From the NCBI RefSeq assembly GCF_949987515.2, contig NC_082692.2, positions 86,623,488 to 86,687,487 of the forward strand: a stretch of 64,000 bases of DNA, read 5' to 3'. The notes beneath the pieces were generated by a model, which was given only the letters and a program-made list of their open reading frames with translations, had not been told where the DNA came from and made no database searches. The DNA is from Delphinus delphis. Taxonomy: Eukaryota > Chordata > Mammalia > Artiodactyla > Delphinidae. Positions within the stretch are counted from its first letter, which is position 1. Each line of letters opens with the position of its first letter. A program made the translations under genes and the position numbers. Below, piece after piece: positions 12,803-24,630 of the stretch.

Positions 12803-12960
12803 CTTTTTTTTTTTTTGTGGCCTCTCCCATTGCGGAGCCTGACGTGCTCACGGGCCCCAGCCGCTCCGCGGCATGTGGGATCTTCCCGGACCGGGGCACG
12901 AACCCCGTGTCCCCTAGCATTGGCAGGCGGACTCTCAACCACTGCGCCACCAGGGAAGCC
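12803..12960 (-). mobile_element. CHR-2-like SINE with internal deletion
   Basis: A 13-bp target-site duplication ctgggctaagtct (12790-12802 and 12961-12973) brackets only 158 bp. The tail-side 'gcggtacgcgggcctctcac' block and part of the middle ('caggctccggacgcgcaggc') are missing compared with its relatives. Confidence 0.92.
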
Positions 12961-12973
12961 CTGGGCTAAGTCT

Positions 12974-13679
12974 TTTTAACTTTAAAGTGAGAAGGTTAGA
13001 CTGAGAAAGCTTCCAACTCTATAATTCTATGACTGCATGGCCTGAAGACCTGATAAAACCTATTTGACTATCTTGTTGAGGCTTCCAGGTAGAGGCCGGT
13101 TATCTGTGTGCCCTAGGCTAGAAGGCGTCTTTAATGGACTCGTAGCAAAGAATTCAGTTTCTGTTTCCTGATCCTGTGGCACCAGCTGATAGGCCTGCAG
13201 AAGGCTGTTATCAACGATTTATGGTCACCTCCATGCCTTGCTCTTATCAGCAAAGCTAATCATATTTTAAGCTTTTTGAGTTTTTCTGCTTGGAATAATT
13301 GCTTGCTCTTACTGCCTAACGAATCTTCAAATGATAGTTTGATTCCTTGGTGTGGGAGAACTGGAGGATGTTTCCTATAGACGCCAGCTCTTTCTGCCCC
13401 AGGTAGGGACCTATGAGGCGAAAATGGCAGTGACTAACTTTTCCTTCCTCTGCACGGGTGCCATGGGCCTCGGTCCCACTGGCTTTATATTGGCTGACTT
13501 CCTGCTTTCTCTTCCGTGTCTCTCTATCCATACTGCAAAGCTCATTACCAGCATCTTCCAATTACTTTCCTTAGTAAGTAGTTCTCAGAGATGTGATGGG
13601 GTGTTGTGAAAAGAAGTGTAAGATGAAAAAAAAAAGTTGGTAATGAAATAAAATTGGAGTCTTTGTTGATTATATTTCT
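12974..13679. other. Intergenic, nothing recognised
   Basis: Between a SINE and an L1 fragment; no coding or repeat signal was seen. The same holds for 14036-14828. Confidence 0.55.
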
Positions 13680-14035
13680 TTTTAAAAAAAATTTATTTCA
13701 TTGAAGTGTAGTTGATTTACAGTGTTGTGTTAGTTTCTCCTGTACAGCAAAGTGATTCAGCTATACATACATATATATTCTTTTTCATATTCTTTTCCAT
13801 TATGATATATCACAGGATATTGAATATAGTTCCCTGTGCTGTACAGTAAGACCTTGTTGTTTATCCATTCTATATATAATAGTTTGCATCTGCTAATCCC
13901 AAACTTCCACTCCAGCCTTCCCCCATCCCTCCTCCCCCTTGGCAACCACAAGTTTGTTCTCTGTGTCTGTGAGTCTGTTTCGTAGACATGTTCTTTTGTG
14001 TCATATTTTAGATTCCACATATAAGTGGTTATATT
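13680..14035 (-). mobile_element. L1 3' UTR fragment
   Basis: The minus strand carries the same L1 3' end as the intronic copies: on the plus strand 'attgaagtgtagttgattta', 'cctgtgctgtacagtaaga' and 'ccacatataagtggtt' in inverted order. It is 5' truncated and lies in the intergenic part. Confidence 0.88.
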
Positions 14036-14842
14036 TCTTTCTTTTTTCTGGAGACTGATAAAGTACCATGTCATATCAAAGTCACTGCAGAGTCCTGCAG
14101 TCAAGAAATAACGTTTCACTTGGTTTAATCCAACGTATCCATATTCCTTTCAGAATATGGAACGTTTTCATGAATAATACTTCTTAGCATCTTGGTAAAC
14201 TGATACTTTGAAAAGATTCAGGATTGTGCTGTTGACCCTTTGAGCAGAGCTAGACTCGACTTATGGCTTCTGTTTAGAAGAATCCTTATGAAGTGTTGGA
14301 GGTTTGACCACCAGCTGCCTTGCTAGGGGGTGACTGCATGAGTCGTGTCAGCCGAGGCTCCCTCGCTCTCCTTCCTTCCCCACCAGGATGTGTGCCCCTT
14401 CTGGGGCCTCCGTGAAATGTCTTCTCTCCCCTGCTTCTGAGGCCTTTGTGTAGCTGGGCCAGGCTGCCAGGATCAGAGGTGAGGGAAGGAAAACCTCCCG
14501 TTGCTCCAGCCGCCTTCCGGCAGCTCTGGGGCGGGCCAGGGGCCCAGTAGCTGTTCTGAGGCCTGAAATCCTAGGGGAGGGACCAGCTGCTCCTCTGTCT
14601 TCTTGGTCATCTAACGTTGGAAATCTGGGCCACCTGCTTCTTGTCTGGAGACTTGATGTTGCCAGTTTCCACCCCATCTTCCTCTCACATATTGACCCAG
14701 GGGTGACGCCTCTACCTGGCTCCTTGGAAACGGGCTCTGACTTTATTTAACTTTTACATAGGCGCTCAAAAACCATGCAGTGATCCTCCCTGAGAGGAAG
14801 CAAGTGGAGCAATAGGAAACTTCACTATAAAGGGAGGCCAGG

Positions 14843-15046
14843 ACTTCCCTGGTGGCGCGGTGGTTGAGAGTCCGCCTGCCGATGCAGGGGACACGGGTTC
14901 GTGCCCCGGTCCGGGAAGATCCCACATGCCGCAGAGCGGCTGGGCCCGTGAGCCATGGCCGCTGAGCCTGCACGTCCGGAGCCTGTGCTCTGCAACGGGA
15001 GAGGCCACAACAGCGAGAGGCCCGCGTACCGCAAAAAAAAAATTAA
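14843..15046 (+). mobile_element. CHR-2-like SINE
   Basis: It starts 'acttccctggtggcgcggtg' and ends in an A-tail at about 15046. The duplication aaagggaggccagg occurs at 14829-14842 and 15047-15060. It is one of two plus-strand CHR SINEs recognised. Confidence 0.93.
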
Positions 15047-15094
15047 AAAGGGAGGCCAGGGCCCCGTTCTTCTCCGTGTTCTGTGCTTCAGTGT

Positions 15095-15560
15095 GCTCGT
15101 TTGCTAGGGCTGATGTAATGAGATACCACAAGCTGGGTGATGGGAAGAACAGAAATTCATTCTCTCACAGTTCTAGGCTAGAAGTTTAAAGGTCAAGATG
15201 TTGGCGGATTTGGTTCCTTCCAAGGGCCGTGGGTGAGAGTCAGTTCCAGGCCTCTCTCCTCGCTTCTGCTGGTTTGCTGGCAATCTTTGGCGTCCCTCGG
15301 CTTGTAGAAGCGTCAGCTCCATCTCTTTCTTCATCTTCGTATGGCCTTTTCCCTCGGTGTGTCTGTCTCCAGATTTCTCCTTTTTATAAGGACATCCGTC
15401 ATAGTGGACTAGAGGCCACCCTGAGGATCTCATTTTAAATTGATGACCTCCTTAAAGACCCTTTCTCCAAATAAGTTCGCATTCTCGGGTGCTTGGCGTT
15501 ACGACTCCCATATGTTATTACGGGGGGGCGGGGGGGGCAGGACATAGTTCAACCGTAACT
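15095..15560 (-). mobile_element. MaLR-like LTR relic, inverted
   Basis: 'cacaagctgggtgatgggaa', 'tctctcacagttctaggcta' and 'ttataaggacatccgtcata' are inverted MaLR-like LTR blocks common in mammals. It lies beside the SINE at 14843-15046. The subfamily is uncertain. Confidence 0.55.
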
Positions 15561-16508
15561 TTGAATGTGAGGGAACACCGGGATGGTGATGAGAGCATGG
15601 CATCCCTCACTCCAGATGGAAGCTGGGGGAAGGGGGGCTGTTAACATTGCCGTGCCATGACCTGTGGGAGACTGTGGTAGACACAGCACCGGAAGCCTCA
15701 AATATTTGGGACGTAGTACTCATTTCATGCTTACAGAGCATCCGTTAGCTTTGCTTCCGTCATCTCATCAAATCCTTATGAAAAGCACCCCACGTCCCTA
15801 GAGACACTCCTCCCAGGTGCCTCCCCTGACCTCTCCAACCATATTTCCAGTCATTTCCCTCTTGTTTTCCTGCTCAAGCCACTCAGGACTCATTTCCTCG
15901 AGAGGAATCTGTTATCAGGGAGGTAGGCAGAGGCCAGACAGGAAAATCAAGGGCAAAGGCATTTGCGACCTCTCTGGCAGAGGCTCTTACACATTCGAGT
16001 CAGGCTATAATATGTGCGGGGAGCTGACGGATTGTTGAGGAAGTTTCTCAGACCAGTTCAGGCAGGAAGTACAGAATAGCTTCTGTTGGACCAAAGTCAG
16101 AAATAAAGGCGAAAGACATTTGTGTGTATACAGTGCACTCAGAAATCTGTTTTCCACCCAGGGTGTGAAGGAAGGGGAGCTCGGGGAAGGGGAAATGTCC
16201 CCTCAGGGAGTCTAGGAGACGCATGTGTGCCTGAGAATGGCTTGGATGCAGGTAGTCGTGGCATCTCCAGGGACGTGTTGGTCCCCAGCTGGACAAAGCC
16301 AGAACCTCCACCTGCATCATGGAGCTGTACCTGTCCAGGTGTAGTTAGAGCCACACATAACTCTCAGTTTTAGGAAAGCAGGTTACATTGCATCCACGGC
16401 AGTTTTCCAGCCACTTCCTGGCAGCTGGGGCTGTGGGAAGAGAGAAGGATGCTTGAGTTTTGGAACCATGGTCTCGTGAGGAGTCCGAAGATATGGATGG
16501 TGGTGGTC
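15561..16508. other. Intergenic, nothing recognised
   Basis: No gene or clear repeat, apart from a weak L2-like phrase near 15800-15890. Confidence 0.5.
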
Positions 16509-16998
16509 TGTGATGGTCAACCTTACGTGTCCACTTGCTTGGCCATGGGGTGCCCCGTTATTCGGTTACACATTATACTGGGTATTCCTGTGAAGGTGTT
16601 TTTGGATGAGATGAATATTTAAATCAATAGACTGAGTAGAGTAGATTCCTCTCCCCGATGTGGGTGGGCCTCATCCACTCACCTGATGTCCTGAATAGAA
16701 CCAAAAGGTTGCCATTCCTCTCAAGTAAGAGAGCGTTCTTCCTGCCTGATGGCCTTTGGACTGGACATCAGCTTTTTCCTGCCTTTGGACTGAAACTGAA
16801 ACATTAGCAGTTCCCGGGTCTCGAGCCGACCGGCCTTAGGGTCAGAGCTAGAACTGCACCGTTGTCTCTTGTGGGTTCCAGCTCACCAACTCACCCTGCA
16901 GATCTTGGGACTTGCCTGTCTCCATAACTGTGTGAGCCAATTCCTTATTAAAAAAAATACCTTTCTATCTGTGTTCATCCATTCATCCATACGTATGT

Positions 16999-17042
<44 letters not shown>

Positions 17043-17081
17043 ACAGTGGTTCTGCTTCTCTGAAGAATCTTGACTAATACA
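16509..17081 (+). mobile_element. ERVL-type solo LTR (MLT2-like) with CA expansion
   Basis: It starts tgtgatggtcaacc and ends ctaataca. It contains 'tgtgggtgggcctcatccac', 'tcccgggtctcgagccgacc' and 'gtgagccaattccttatta', blocks typical of ERVL-related LTRs. A pure AC repeat (17001-17038) sits where such LTRs carry an A/T-CA-rich stretch. No retroviral gene is attached. Confidence 0.6.
17001..17038 (+). repeat. (AC)19 microsatellite
   Basis: A perfect dinucleotide repeat inside the LTR at 16509-17081. Confidence 0.98.
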
Positions 17082-18295
17082 GGGTCTCAGCTAGAAATGA
17101 GCAAACTAGGGCCCATGAGCTAGATCCAACGTGACATCTGTTTTTGCACAATCCACGAGGGAAGAATGGTTCTCCCTGATACATGTTTGTAATCGATTTG
17201 ATGATAGGAACATTTATAATAACTTTGATCCCCAAGTAAGCAAAATGTTACCCCTCCACACCCTAATTCCCTTCTTCTCATTAGTAGACCTATATTACTA
17301 AAAATTGTTCTCATATACTTTGAAATTCATCAGTGAAAGTTGTGGAAATGTGTTTTTTCTCTTCTTATGTAAGTACCTACTTAACGTCCTTGATTTCGTG
17401 TCTGGGCCCACACATCTTAAGATATTTACTGAAAAAGTTCTCTGGCCCATCATCTAGGATCTGACTGTCCTATAACTGAAATAATGTGGTGGGTATCTTA
17501 AAGACGTCTACAGCACATCTTTCCCCCTTTATAACTTTAAAAAGTATCTATGTTAATATTCTGCAGGAATCTTTTTAACATTAAAAAAACAACAAAAAAA
17601 GGAAAATTTCCCAATGGATGTAATTAGAGCAAAGATGGCATCTTTTTCCTGGATGAAGGTGAATTCAGGGGAGGAGGAGAGCGGCGTCCTCGGAGTCTCT
17701 CAGGCCGGCTGGCAGTGTGTGTTGTGCTCACCGGAACTGGGTCTTTACAGTGTCCTGAGTAGCAGCCTCCATTTGGCCCCAACCCGTCCCTCTGGCCCCA
17801 GGCACCTTGAATCACTGCAGTCGTGTTTGTCATTGCTTTCTTTCATTTGCCGCCGTTCATCTCCTTTTTATGAAGCCGCCTTGAATTTGTCTGGGAGCAT
17901 TCTTTGTTTATTGGCTTGAAGTGAAGAGAACTCAGCTGCTTCAGAATAGAGTGTAGAAAGTCAGACTGCCCAGGGTCTCCTGCCTTGCTTACTGGGTGAC
18001 ACCTGGGAGCCCCTTTGTCCAAGGTCACTGAGAGTTCATCCTGAGGGGAGACCCAGCCAGGCTCTGTAAACGATGGCCTCGGCTTCAGTAGGCCCTCCTT
18101 GGTGGGCTGCCAAACGAGAAAGGCAGTCGTGCTCACAGAGAAGCGTAGGTTTTTCACCTGCTCATTAAGCTAAGAGGAGATCTACCTTTGTGTTCCTTGA
18201 GAAGGTAAGACTCTGGATCCCACAGTCAGAGATGGGACTCGTAAGATGCAAGGCATGGCCTGTCGGGCAGTCTGATTCCATAGGAAGTTTTTTCC
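17082..18295. other. Intergenic, nothing assigned
   Basis: The start (17090-17450) has phrases reminiscent of a mammal-wide DNA transposon ('gggcccatgagctagatcca') but is too diverged to call. The rest appears unique. Confidence 0.45.
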
Positions 18296-18425
18296 TACCC
18301 CAGGCCTTTTGCACTTGCAGTTCTAGTTGGCTAGGAACATTCTGGCCTACACTCTGCATGGCCGTCTCTTTCTCAAACTTCAGATCTCAGCTTAGGTGTT
18401 TAGAGTGGTCTTTTTCAGCGTAAAG
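18296..18425 (+). mobile_element. L2 relic
   Basis: 'caggccttttgcacttgcag' and 'cttcagatctcagcttaggt' are L2-like; diverged. Confidence 0.55.
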
Positions 18426-18567
18426 TACAATAACCCAACTGAGTGTCCCTTCGACATATTTTATAAAGCCCCTACTTTGTCCAGGGACTGTTCTAAGAAT
18501 TAGGGATAAAAACAACCAACCAAACAAAAACCTTCACAACCCAAACAGTCAAAATTCTGTTTATTTA

Positions 18568-18746
18568 CAGTGTTTCTCAAACTTCAGCATGCATCGAGTC
18601 ATCTGAAGGGCTTGAAAAAACAGACCGCGTGGCCCCTGAGTGTCTGGATCTGTTGGTCTGGGTGGTGCTCGAGAATCTGCATTTCCTATAATATCCCAGT
18701 TGCTACTGGTCCTGCTGGTCTGGGGACTCCACTTTGAGAACCACTG
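18568..18746 (+). mobile_element. MER5A-like hAT DNA transposon relic
   Basis: It starts cagtgtttctcaaact and ends tttgagaaccactg, giving the inverted ends of MER5A at about the right length (179 bp). Non-autonomous and ancient. Confidence 0.85.
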
Positions 18747-18844
18747 GTTTAGTGGGTAACGCTTCTCTCAGACCAGTGCTGGTTTGCTTAACATGATTTG
18801 CAAGTCTTTTTCTTTGTTTACTTGTTTTTTTTTTTTTTTTGCCT

Positions 18845-18975
18845 CCCCCCACCAGAATGGGTACTCTGTGAGGGGGGAATCATCTCTGCCTTATCCCCAA
18901 TGTAGCCCTGGTGCCAGGAGAGCGACCAGTACACAGTAGGTGCTCCGTAGATACTTGAAGGACTGAGAAGGAATG
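18845..18975 (+). mobile_element. L2 relic, 3' end
   Basis: 'cagtacacagtaggtgctcc' preceded by a 'gggggaatcatctctgcctt' block fits the L2 3' end. Confidence 0.6.
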
Positions 18976-19299
18976 AAGGCCGGCAGGCAGCAAGGAAAAG
19001 CTCCCTTTGCTGTTCCTCCCTGTGTCTGCCCTTCTTCATTTCGCCGCTTCCACGATCCATGAGAAATCTTGGCAGGTGGGACGGGTAGAACCTGGGTTAG
19101 CTTGTCATCCCCAGTGAAAACCTCAGGTGTTCAGTCAGATTACTGAAGTGAAAACAATTCTTTATGCCTCAAGGGGGTAAGATTGTGGAGCAGGCAAGTG
19201 AGAGATCGGGGAATGGTGGGTGTCCACACGTATGGGATGGGCGGTGTGAGGGAGATTGCAATCGGAGACCTCGTGACATTTAAGCATCCAGACTGTTTT

Positions 19300-19507
19300 T
19301 TATTTTTTATTTTTTTGCGGTACGTGGGCCTCTCACTGCTGTGGCCTCTCCCGTTGCGGAGCACAGGCTCTGGACGCGCAGGCTCAGCGGCCATGGCTCA
19401 CGGGCCCAGCCGCTCCGCGGCATGTGGGGTCTTCCTGGACCGGGGCACGAACCTGTGTCCCCTGCATCGGCAGGCGGACTCCCAACCACTGCGCCACCAG
19501 GGAAGCC
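19300..19507 (-). mobile_element. CHR-2-like SINE
   Basis: A full-length copy with target-site duplication ccagactgtttt (19288-19299 and 19508-19519). The sequence is very close to the copies at 9783, 21382 and 27564. Confidence 0.93.
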
Positions 19508-19797
19508 CCAGACTGTTTTAAAAAGAGCTCCCAGAATTTGGGCAGTGAGATAACCCTTGTTGAGAGTTATCTTCGTGCCTACATTTTTTAGATTAGAGAG
19601 AAGTCTGTGCTATGAAATCTCCCCACAGAGGCAACAAGAGGCCAGCCTTCTTTATGCCTGGACACAGACCTGCCAGTTACAGAAGAGCCCCAAGTGTCTT
19701 TGTACCTCCCATCTGGCATCTTAAGGAGTTTTCTGAAAAGCGTTTTGGTATTATTTGGCACCATTTGTAATTGATGAGTCCTGCGAGAGAAACGAAG

Positions 19798-20165
19798 TGT
19801 CTTAGTCCATTCTGTCTGCTGTAACGAAATACTATTGACTGGGTGGTTATAAACAGCGGAAATTTATTTCTAACAGTTCTGGAGGCTGGAAGTCCAAGAT
19901 CAGGATGTCAGCAAGCTCACGTTTGGGGCGGAAGGCCCTCTTCTGGGTTGCAGACGGCTGTCTTCTTGTTGTCTCCTTACATGGTGGAAGTGGGGAGGCC
20001 TCTCTGCGGGGCCTCTTTTATAAGGGCACTAATCCCGTTCATGAGGGCTCCAGCCTCCTGAGCTAACTACTTCCAGAGGCCCCACCTCCTAGTACATCAC
20101 CTTGGGGAATTAGGTCTCAACATAGGAATTTTGGGGGGCACAAATATGCAGTTCTGTAGCACTAA
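19798..20165 (-). mobile_element. MaLR-like LTR relic, inverted
   Basis: The same family as 15095-15560 by shared blocks ('acagttctggaggctggaag', 'ggaattttggggggcacaaa'). It is more diverged and solo. Confidence 0.55.
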
Positions 20166-20494
20166 GGTAGGCGTGGCCTGTGCCCCGAGCAGTCCCTAGG
20201 CCCAGGAGACATAGGTATAATTTGTTTCCTGGGCACCCAAATCATAAAAGCATTCTCAGCACAAATGAAGGGTCACCAGCTTCCTTTTGCTTTGGATCCA
20301 TTCTACCTCAGATGAGATCCAACGCCAGTATCTGGGAGGACTTCCGCAAAAACTGTGGACCCCCTAGGACTGCAAATAAAATGTGGCACTTGTGTTCATT
20401 TTCTGATTGCGGGGGTGTGTGTGCAGCTCTCCTCAATGTTGGTAACAATCTACACACCCAAGAAGCCAAAGGGAATTTGGTTTGAGATGTAAGA

Positions 20495-21930
20495 CATGAG
20501 TTATTTTTTTAATTGTGATTATTTACATACACATGTGTATACCTATATATGAATATATATCATAAAATTTGCCATTTTAATCATTTTTAGGTGCACAATT
20601 CAGTGCACTAAGTACATTCACACTGTTGTGCAACTATCACCTTTACCTGTTTCCGAAACCTTTTCATCACTCTAAACAGAAACTCTGTAGCCATTAAGCA
20701 GTAATTCTGCATCCCTCTGCCCCCCAGCCCCTGGTAACCACTTAAGTTTCTGTCTCTATGAATTTGCCTATTCTAGATATTTCATATAACTGGAGTGATA
20801 CAACATCTGTCTCTTTTTGTCTGGCTGTTTCACTTAATGTTTTAGGGGTTCATCCATGTTGTGATGTGTATCAGAACATCATAGCTTTTTTTTTTTATAA
20901 CTGAATAATATTCCACTGTGTGTTTACACCCCATTTTGTTTAGCTCTTGATGGGTACGCATGTTGTTTCCATCTTTTGGCTGTTGGGAATAATGCTACTA
21001 TGAACATTAGTTTACAAATATCTTTTCGAGTCCCTGCTTTCAATTCTTTTGGGTTTATGCCAGGATGTGAAATGACTGGATCATCCGGTAATTCTACGTT
21101 TAATTTTTGAGAAACCACCAAACCGTCTTCCAGAGCCGCTCTAGCATTTTTACATTTTCACCAACAATGTACAAGGGTTCCGGTTTCTCTCCTTTCCAAC
21201 TCTTGTTATTTTCTGTTTTTCTGATAGCAGCCCTCTTAGTGGATGTGAGGTCGTTTCTCGTTATGGTTCTGATTTGCTTTTCCCTAATGATTACTGACGC
21301 TGAGCATCGTTTCATGTGCATATCGGTCAGCTGTGTATCTTCTGTGGAGAAATGTCACCTGAAGTCCTTTGCCTGTTTTTATTTATTTATTTATTTTTAA
21401 CATTTTTTTTTTTTTTTTTTTTTTTTTTTGTCGCTGCTGTGGCCTCTCCCGTTGCGGAGCACAGGCTCCGGACGCGCAGGCTCAGCGGCCATGGCTCACG
21501 GGCCCAGCCGCTCCGCGGCATGTGGGATCTTCCCGGACCGGGGCACGAACCCGTGTCCCCTGCATCGGCAGGCAGACTCTCAACCACTGGCCACCAGGGA
21601 GGCCCCCTTTGCCTGTTTTTAAATAGGGTTATCTTTTTGTTGATGAGTTGGATTAAGGTGGGCCCCTATCTAACATGACTGGAGTTCTTTATGGATTATA
21701 GACAGTAAACATTTATCACATAGATGATTTGCACATCCTTTCTCCCATTCTGTAGGGTGTCTTTTCACTTTCTTAATAATGTCCTTTGGTGTACAAAGTT
21801 TTAAGTTTTGATGAAGTCCAATTTGTCTGTTTTTCTTTTGTTGTTCATGCATTGGTATCACATCTGAGACTCCGCTGCCAAGTCCAAGCTCATGAAGATG
21901 ACCTGAGGTGTTCTTGGACTAGGAGATCAA
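20495..21930 (-). mobile_element. Older L1 fragment, split by a SINE
   Basis: Plus-strand text such as 'aataatattccactgtgtg', 'ttttgggtttatgccagga' and 'tgatgaagtccaatttgtct' is the reverse complement of late L1 ORF2 and 3' UTR of an older mammalian L1. It is interrupted at 21382-21605 by a CHR SINE with a clear target-site duplication. About 30 bp at 21651-21682 does not fit the L1. Confidence 0.88.
21382..21605 (-). mobile_element. CHR-2-like SINE nested in an L1
   Basis: It is inserted in the L1 at 20495-21930 with duplication cctttgcctgttttta (21366-21381 and 21606-21621). A long T-run at 21404-21429 is its inverted A-tail. Confidence 0.93.
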
Positions 21931-23506
21931 GTCAACATTTATCACATCTTTGCTTAAGATCGTACTGATACACTGCTTCTGTGAATCCCCTGAATTATAT
22001 GCAAAATTGTCTGCTTTCTCTGGCACTTTACATGTGTCTCTTTGTTAAAAACTAAACAGCACTGAAGCATTTTGGTATCATATGAGTTACTGGCTGGTTG
22101 CTATGGAGTTTTGATTGCTCACATCTCCCAAGGCATTACTTTGAGAGGCAGGTGTCCTGGCTTACCCTGTGGACCTTGAACATGCTCATTGAGTCTGGTA
22201 GTGGATCTATCATACTTGCACGTCTCTTCTCTCTATATAGGATGAGGATTCGCTGAGCTCTCATGGGTTTTAAGAAACACAGTTAATATGTGGCCTTGTT
22301 ACAAAATGTAAAACTACCCACCAAAGTATATACTTCTTTTGGAATTACGCTTGACGCTAAATGAAGGAATGACTTCCAAGCCTGGCTTATAAATTGTGCT
22401 TGTTGCTCATAAGGAAAATGAGATCATGGTACATAAGGTAGATATTAAAGAAGTGATTCTGGTAAGGAGGAGGGAAAAGCAAAAGGGTTAATGGAGTGGA
22501 AAATAGAAACCAGGTCACATTCCTAGAAAGGCTGGGTCAACCAGAGCCAGAAGATATAAAACTCAGCTAAAAATTGGTCATGTATAAGTCTCCCCGCGGA
22601 AGTACCGCTTAAAATGTTGGCTTGGAATCCAGCAAGCGGGCATGCCCGTGTACTTAAGGAAACAGAGTCCATACATACTGGCAACAGTGCTCAGGTCAGA
22701 CTGAAGGGGGTTCTTAGAAGCTCATTTTTCCATCAGCCCCCAATACCCCTTGTCCCTAAGACTCAACTCAAAAACCAAGTGGGCAGGTTTTGTTTGTTCA
22801 TTCTGGGTAAAGGTTAGGCATTTGCAAAGTCAACATTCCTTGCCTCAAACACCCTGCTTCTCAGAAAATGGAAAAGCTTAAATCGTATGTAATTAGGATT
22901 TATTCAGCCCCTCTATGCAGTCCATTGGCACCGAGAAACTTCTTTCTGGAGGTGGATGGGCCTTTGGGACCTTGTGTCCTCTGCTTACGGCACTTTGGAG
23001 ATCATTTATGAAGGCAGGAAGAGCTGACTGGGTGGCAGCAGGGGTTGGAAAGCCTCCCTGTTTGACAGGAGTCATTGACATTAGTTTATACAGCAGGGGA
23101 CCATTCAGGAGCCTGCCTACTTAGAGAAGCTGTGTGGCCCTGAAACGAAATTTCCTTCTTCATTATGCATGTGAGGAGACCATTTCATCAGATCAGGCAC
23201 TCCTCCTCCGGATAGTGGTAAAAACTGGCAGGAAAAGCTTTCGCTGGAAAGGAAGGGAGGAGGAAACTCACTTTTTGTCTAAGCTACTGATCTGTGTGTG
23301 CATGATGGGTGATGGCAAGTGGAGCCCTAGATGGAGAAACATGTTCTAGCCAGAAGCCAATTTGCACTTTGTAGAAGTGAATTGACTAAGCTTATCAAGC
23401 TTATCACCTGTCATGGCATAGAAATGGGAAGCAATGTGGTTATAAACAGATTTATCCTTGGGCTGGAAAAAGGCAGAGGATGAAAAGGGTGGCAGGTTAT
23501 CCAGAC
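21931..23506. other. Intergenic, apparently unique
   Basis: No recognised repeat or gene between the L1 and the MLT1-like LTR. Confidence 0.55.
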
Positions 23507-23880
23507 TCTTAACGATGAAATGTTGTGTGCCCCCAAAGTCATGTGTTGAAGCCCTAACCTTCAAATGTGATGGTATTTGGAGGTGGGACCATGGGGAGTT
23601 AATTAGTTTTAGATGGGGTCGTGAGGGTGGGGCCCCTATGATGGGATTAGAGTCTGTGAAAGAAGAGAGAGAGACCGGAGCTTTCTCTCTCTCTGCCGTG
23701 TGAGGACCTAGCAAGAAGACAGCCATCTGCAAGCCAGAAAGAGAGGGGTCACCACAACCCAGCCATACCGGCACGGCCTTAGACTTCCAGCCTCCAGACT
23801 GGAAGTGAGAAATAAATTCCTGTTGTCTAAGCCACTCAGCCTGTGGTATTTTGTTAGGGTAGCTTGAGCTAAGAAACAGT
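23507..23880 (+). mobile_element. MaLR-type solo LTR (MLT1-like)
   Basis: It begins 'gatgaaatgttgtgtgcccc' and ends near 'gagctaagaaacag'. 'aagccactcagcctgtggta' and the 'aataaattcctgttgtctaa' poly(A) region match MLT1-like LTRs. No coding part is attached. Confidence 0.8.
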
Positions 23881-24004
23881 CAATTAGGTATGAACCTCCC
23901 CCAGAGTGAAAACCCATGAGCCCCTGTCATGGAGATGCTGCTTCCCAGGCCAGTGATGAAGTGTGGGTACAAAGAACTGGTCTCACTTTGCCCCTGAGCC
24001 TGTA

Positions 24005-24185
24005 CGTCTCTTTCACTTTGAGTGAGTTGCTTCCCTAAGTCTTCTTTGTTTTCTTATCTGCAAAACAAGGATAATAAACCCACCCATCTCACAGGCAATT
24101 TAAGGTTAAGCAAGTTAGTACGTGTAAAACATTTAGCATAGTTTCTAGCACATATCAGGTGCTCCGTAAGTGTCGGCCATATTGA
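24005..24185 (+). mobile_element. MIR relic
   Basis: 'tcttatctgcaaaacaagga', 'aggttaagcaagttagtacg' and 'catatcaggtgctccgtaag' follow the MIR order. Confidence 0.7.
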
Positions 24186-24249
24186 ATAGGGATTTATGGT
24201 CAAGTGTTTGGTTCTCTCCTGTCCCCCCACTCTTACTACACACCATTCT

Positions 24250-24630
24250 CTCTTCCAGTGCTTTATGCGCTCAAGCCACACTGGCTGTCTTTTCGGTTTG
24301 TTTTAAATAAACCATGTCTCTCCCACCACAGGGCCTTTGCACGTGCTGTTTGCATGGCTTGGAATATCACTTCTGTCTTTTCCTAGTTAACTCACATTCA
24401 TCCACTGGTTCTCAGCTCAACCATGACTCTTGTGAGAGACCCTCCCTGAAATCCATGGCACTAGCTCTCCGGTCCGTCGTCCCCTCTCCCACTCTAAACT
24501 TGTTGACATTTTAAAAGTATTTGTGTGATGACTGGATTTTTATTTTCTTTCCCACTAGATGTAAGCTCCATGAGAACTCATGGCCCTGAACACAGTGGGC
24601 ACAAAAACTCCTGGCTGAACAAATCCATCC
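24250..24630 (+). mobile_element. L2 relic
   Basis: 'gggcctttgcacgtgctgtt', 'gagagaccctccctgaaatc' and 'agatgtaagctccatgagaa' are the L2 3' region in order. Confidence 0.75.

Noticed and set aside
16509..17081. Possible endogenous retrovirus genes near the LTRs.
   Set aside because: Only solo LTR-like sequences were seen here and at 10035, 15095, 19798 and 23507; no gag, pol or env sequence accompanies them.
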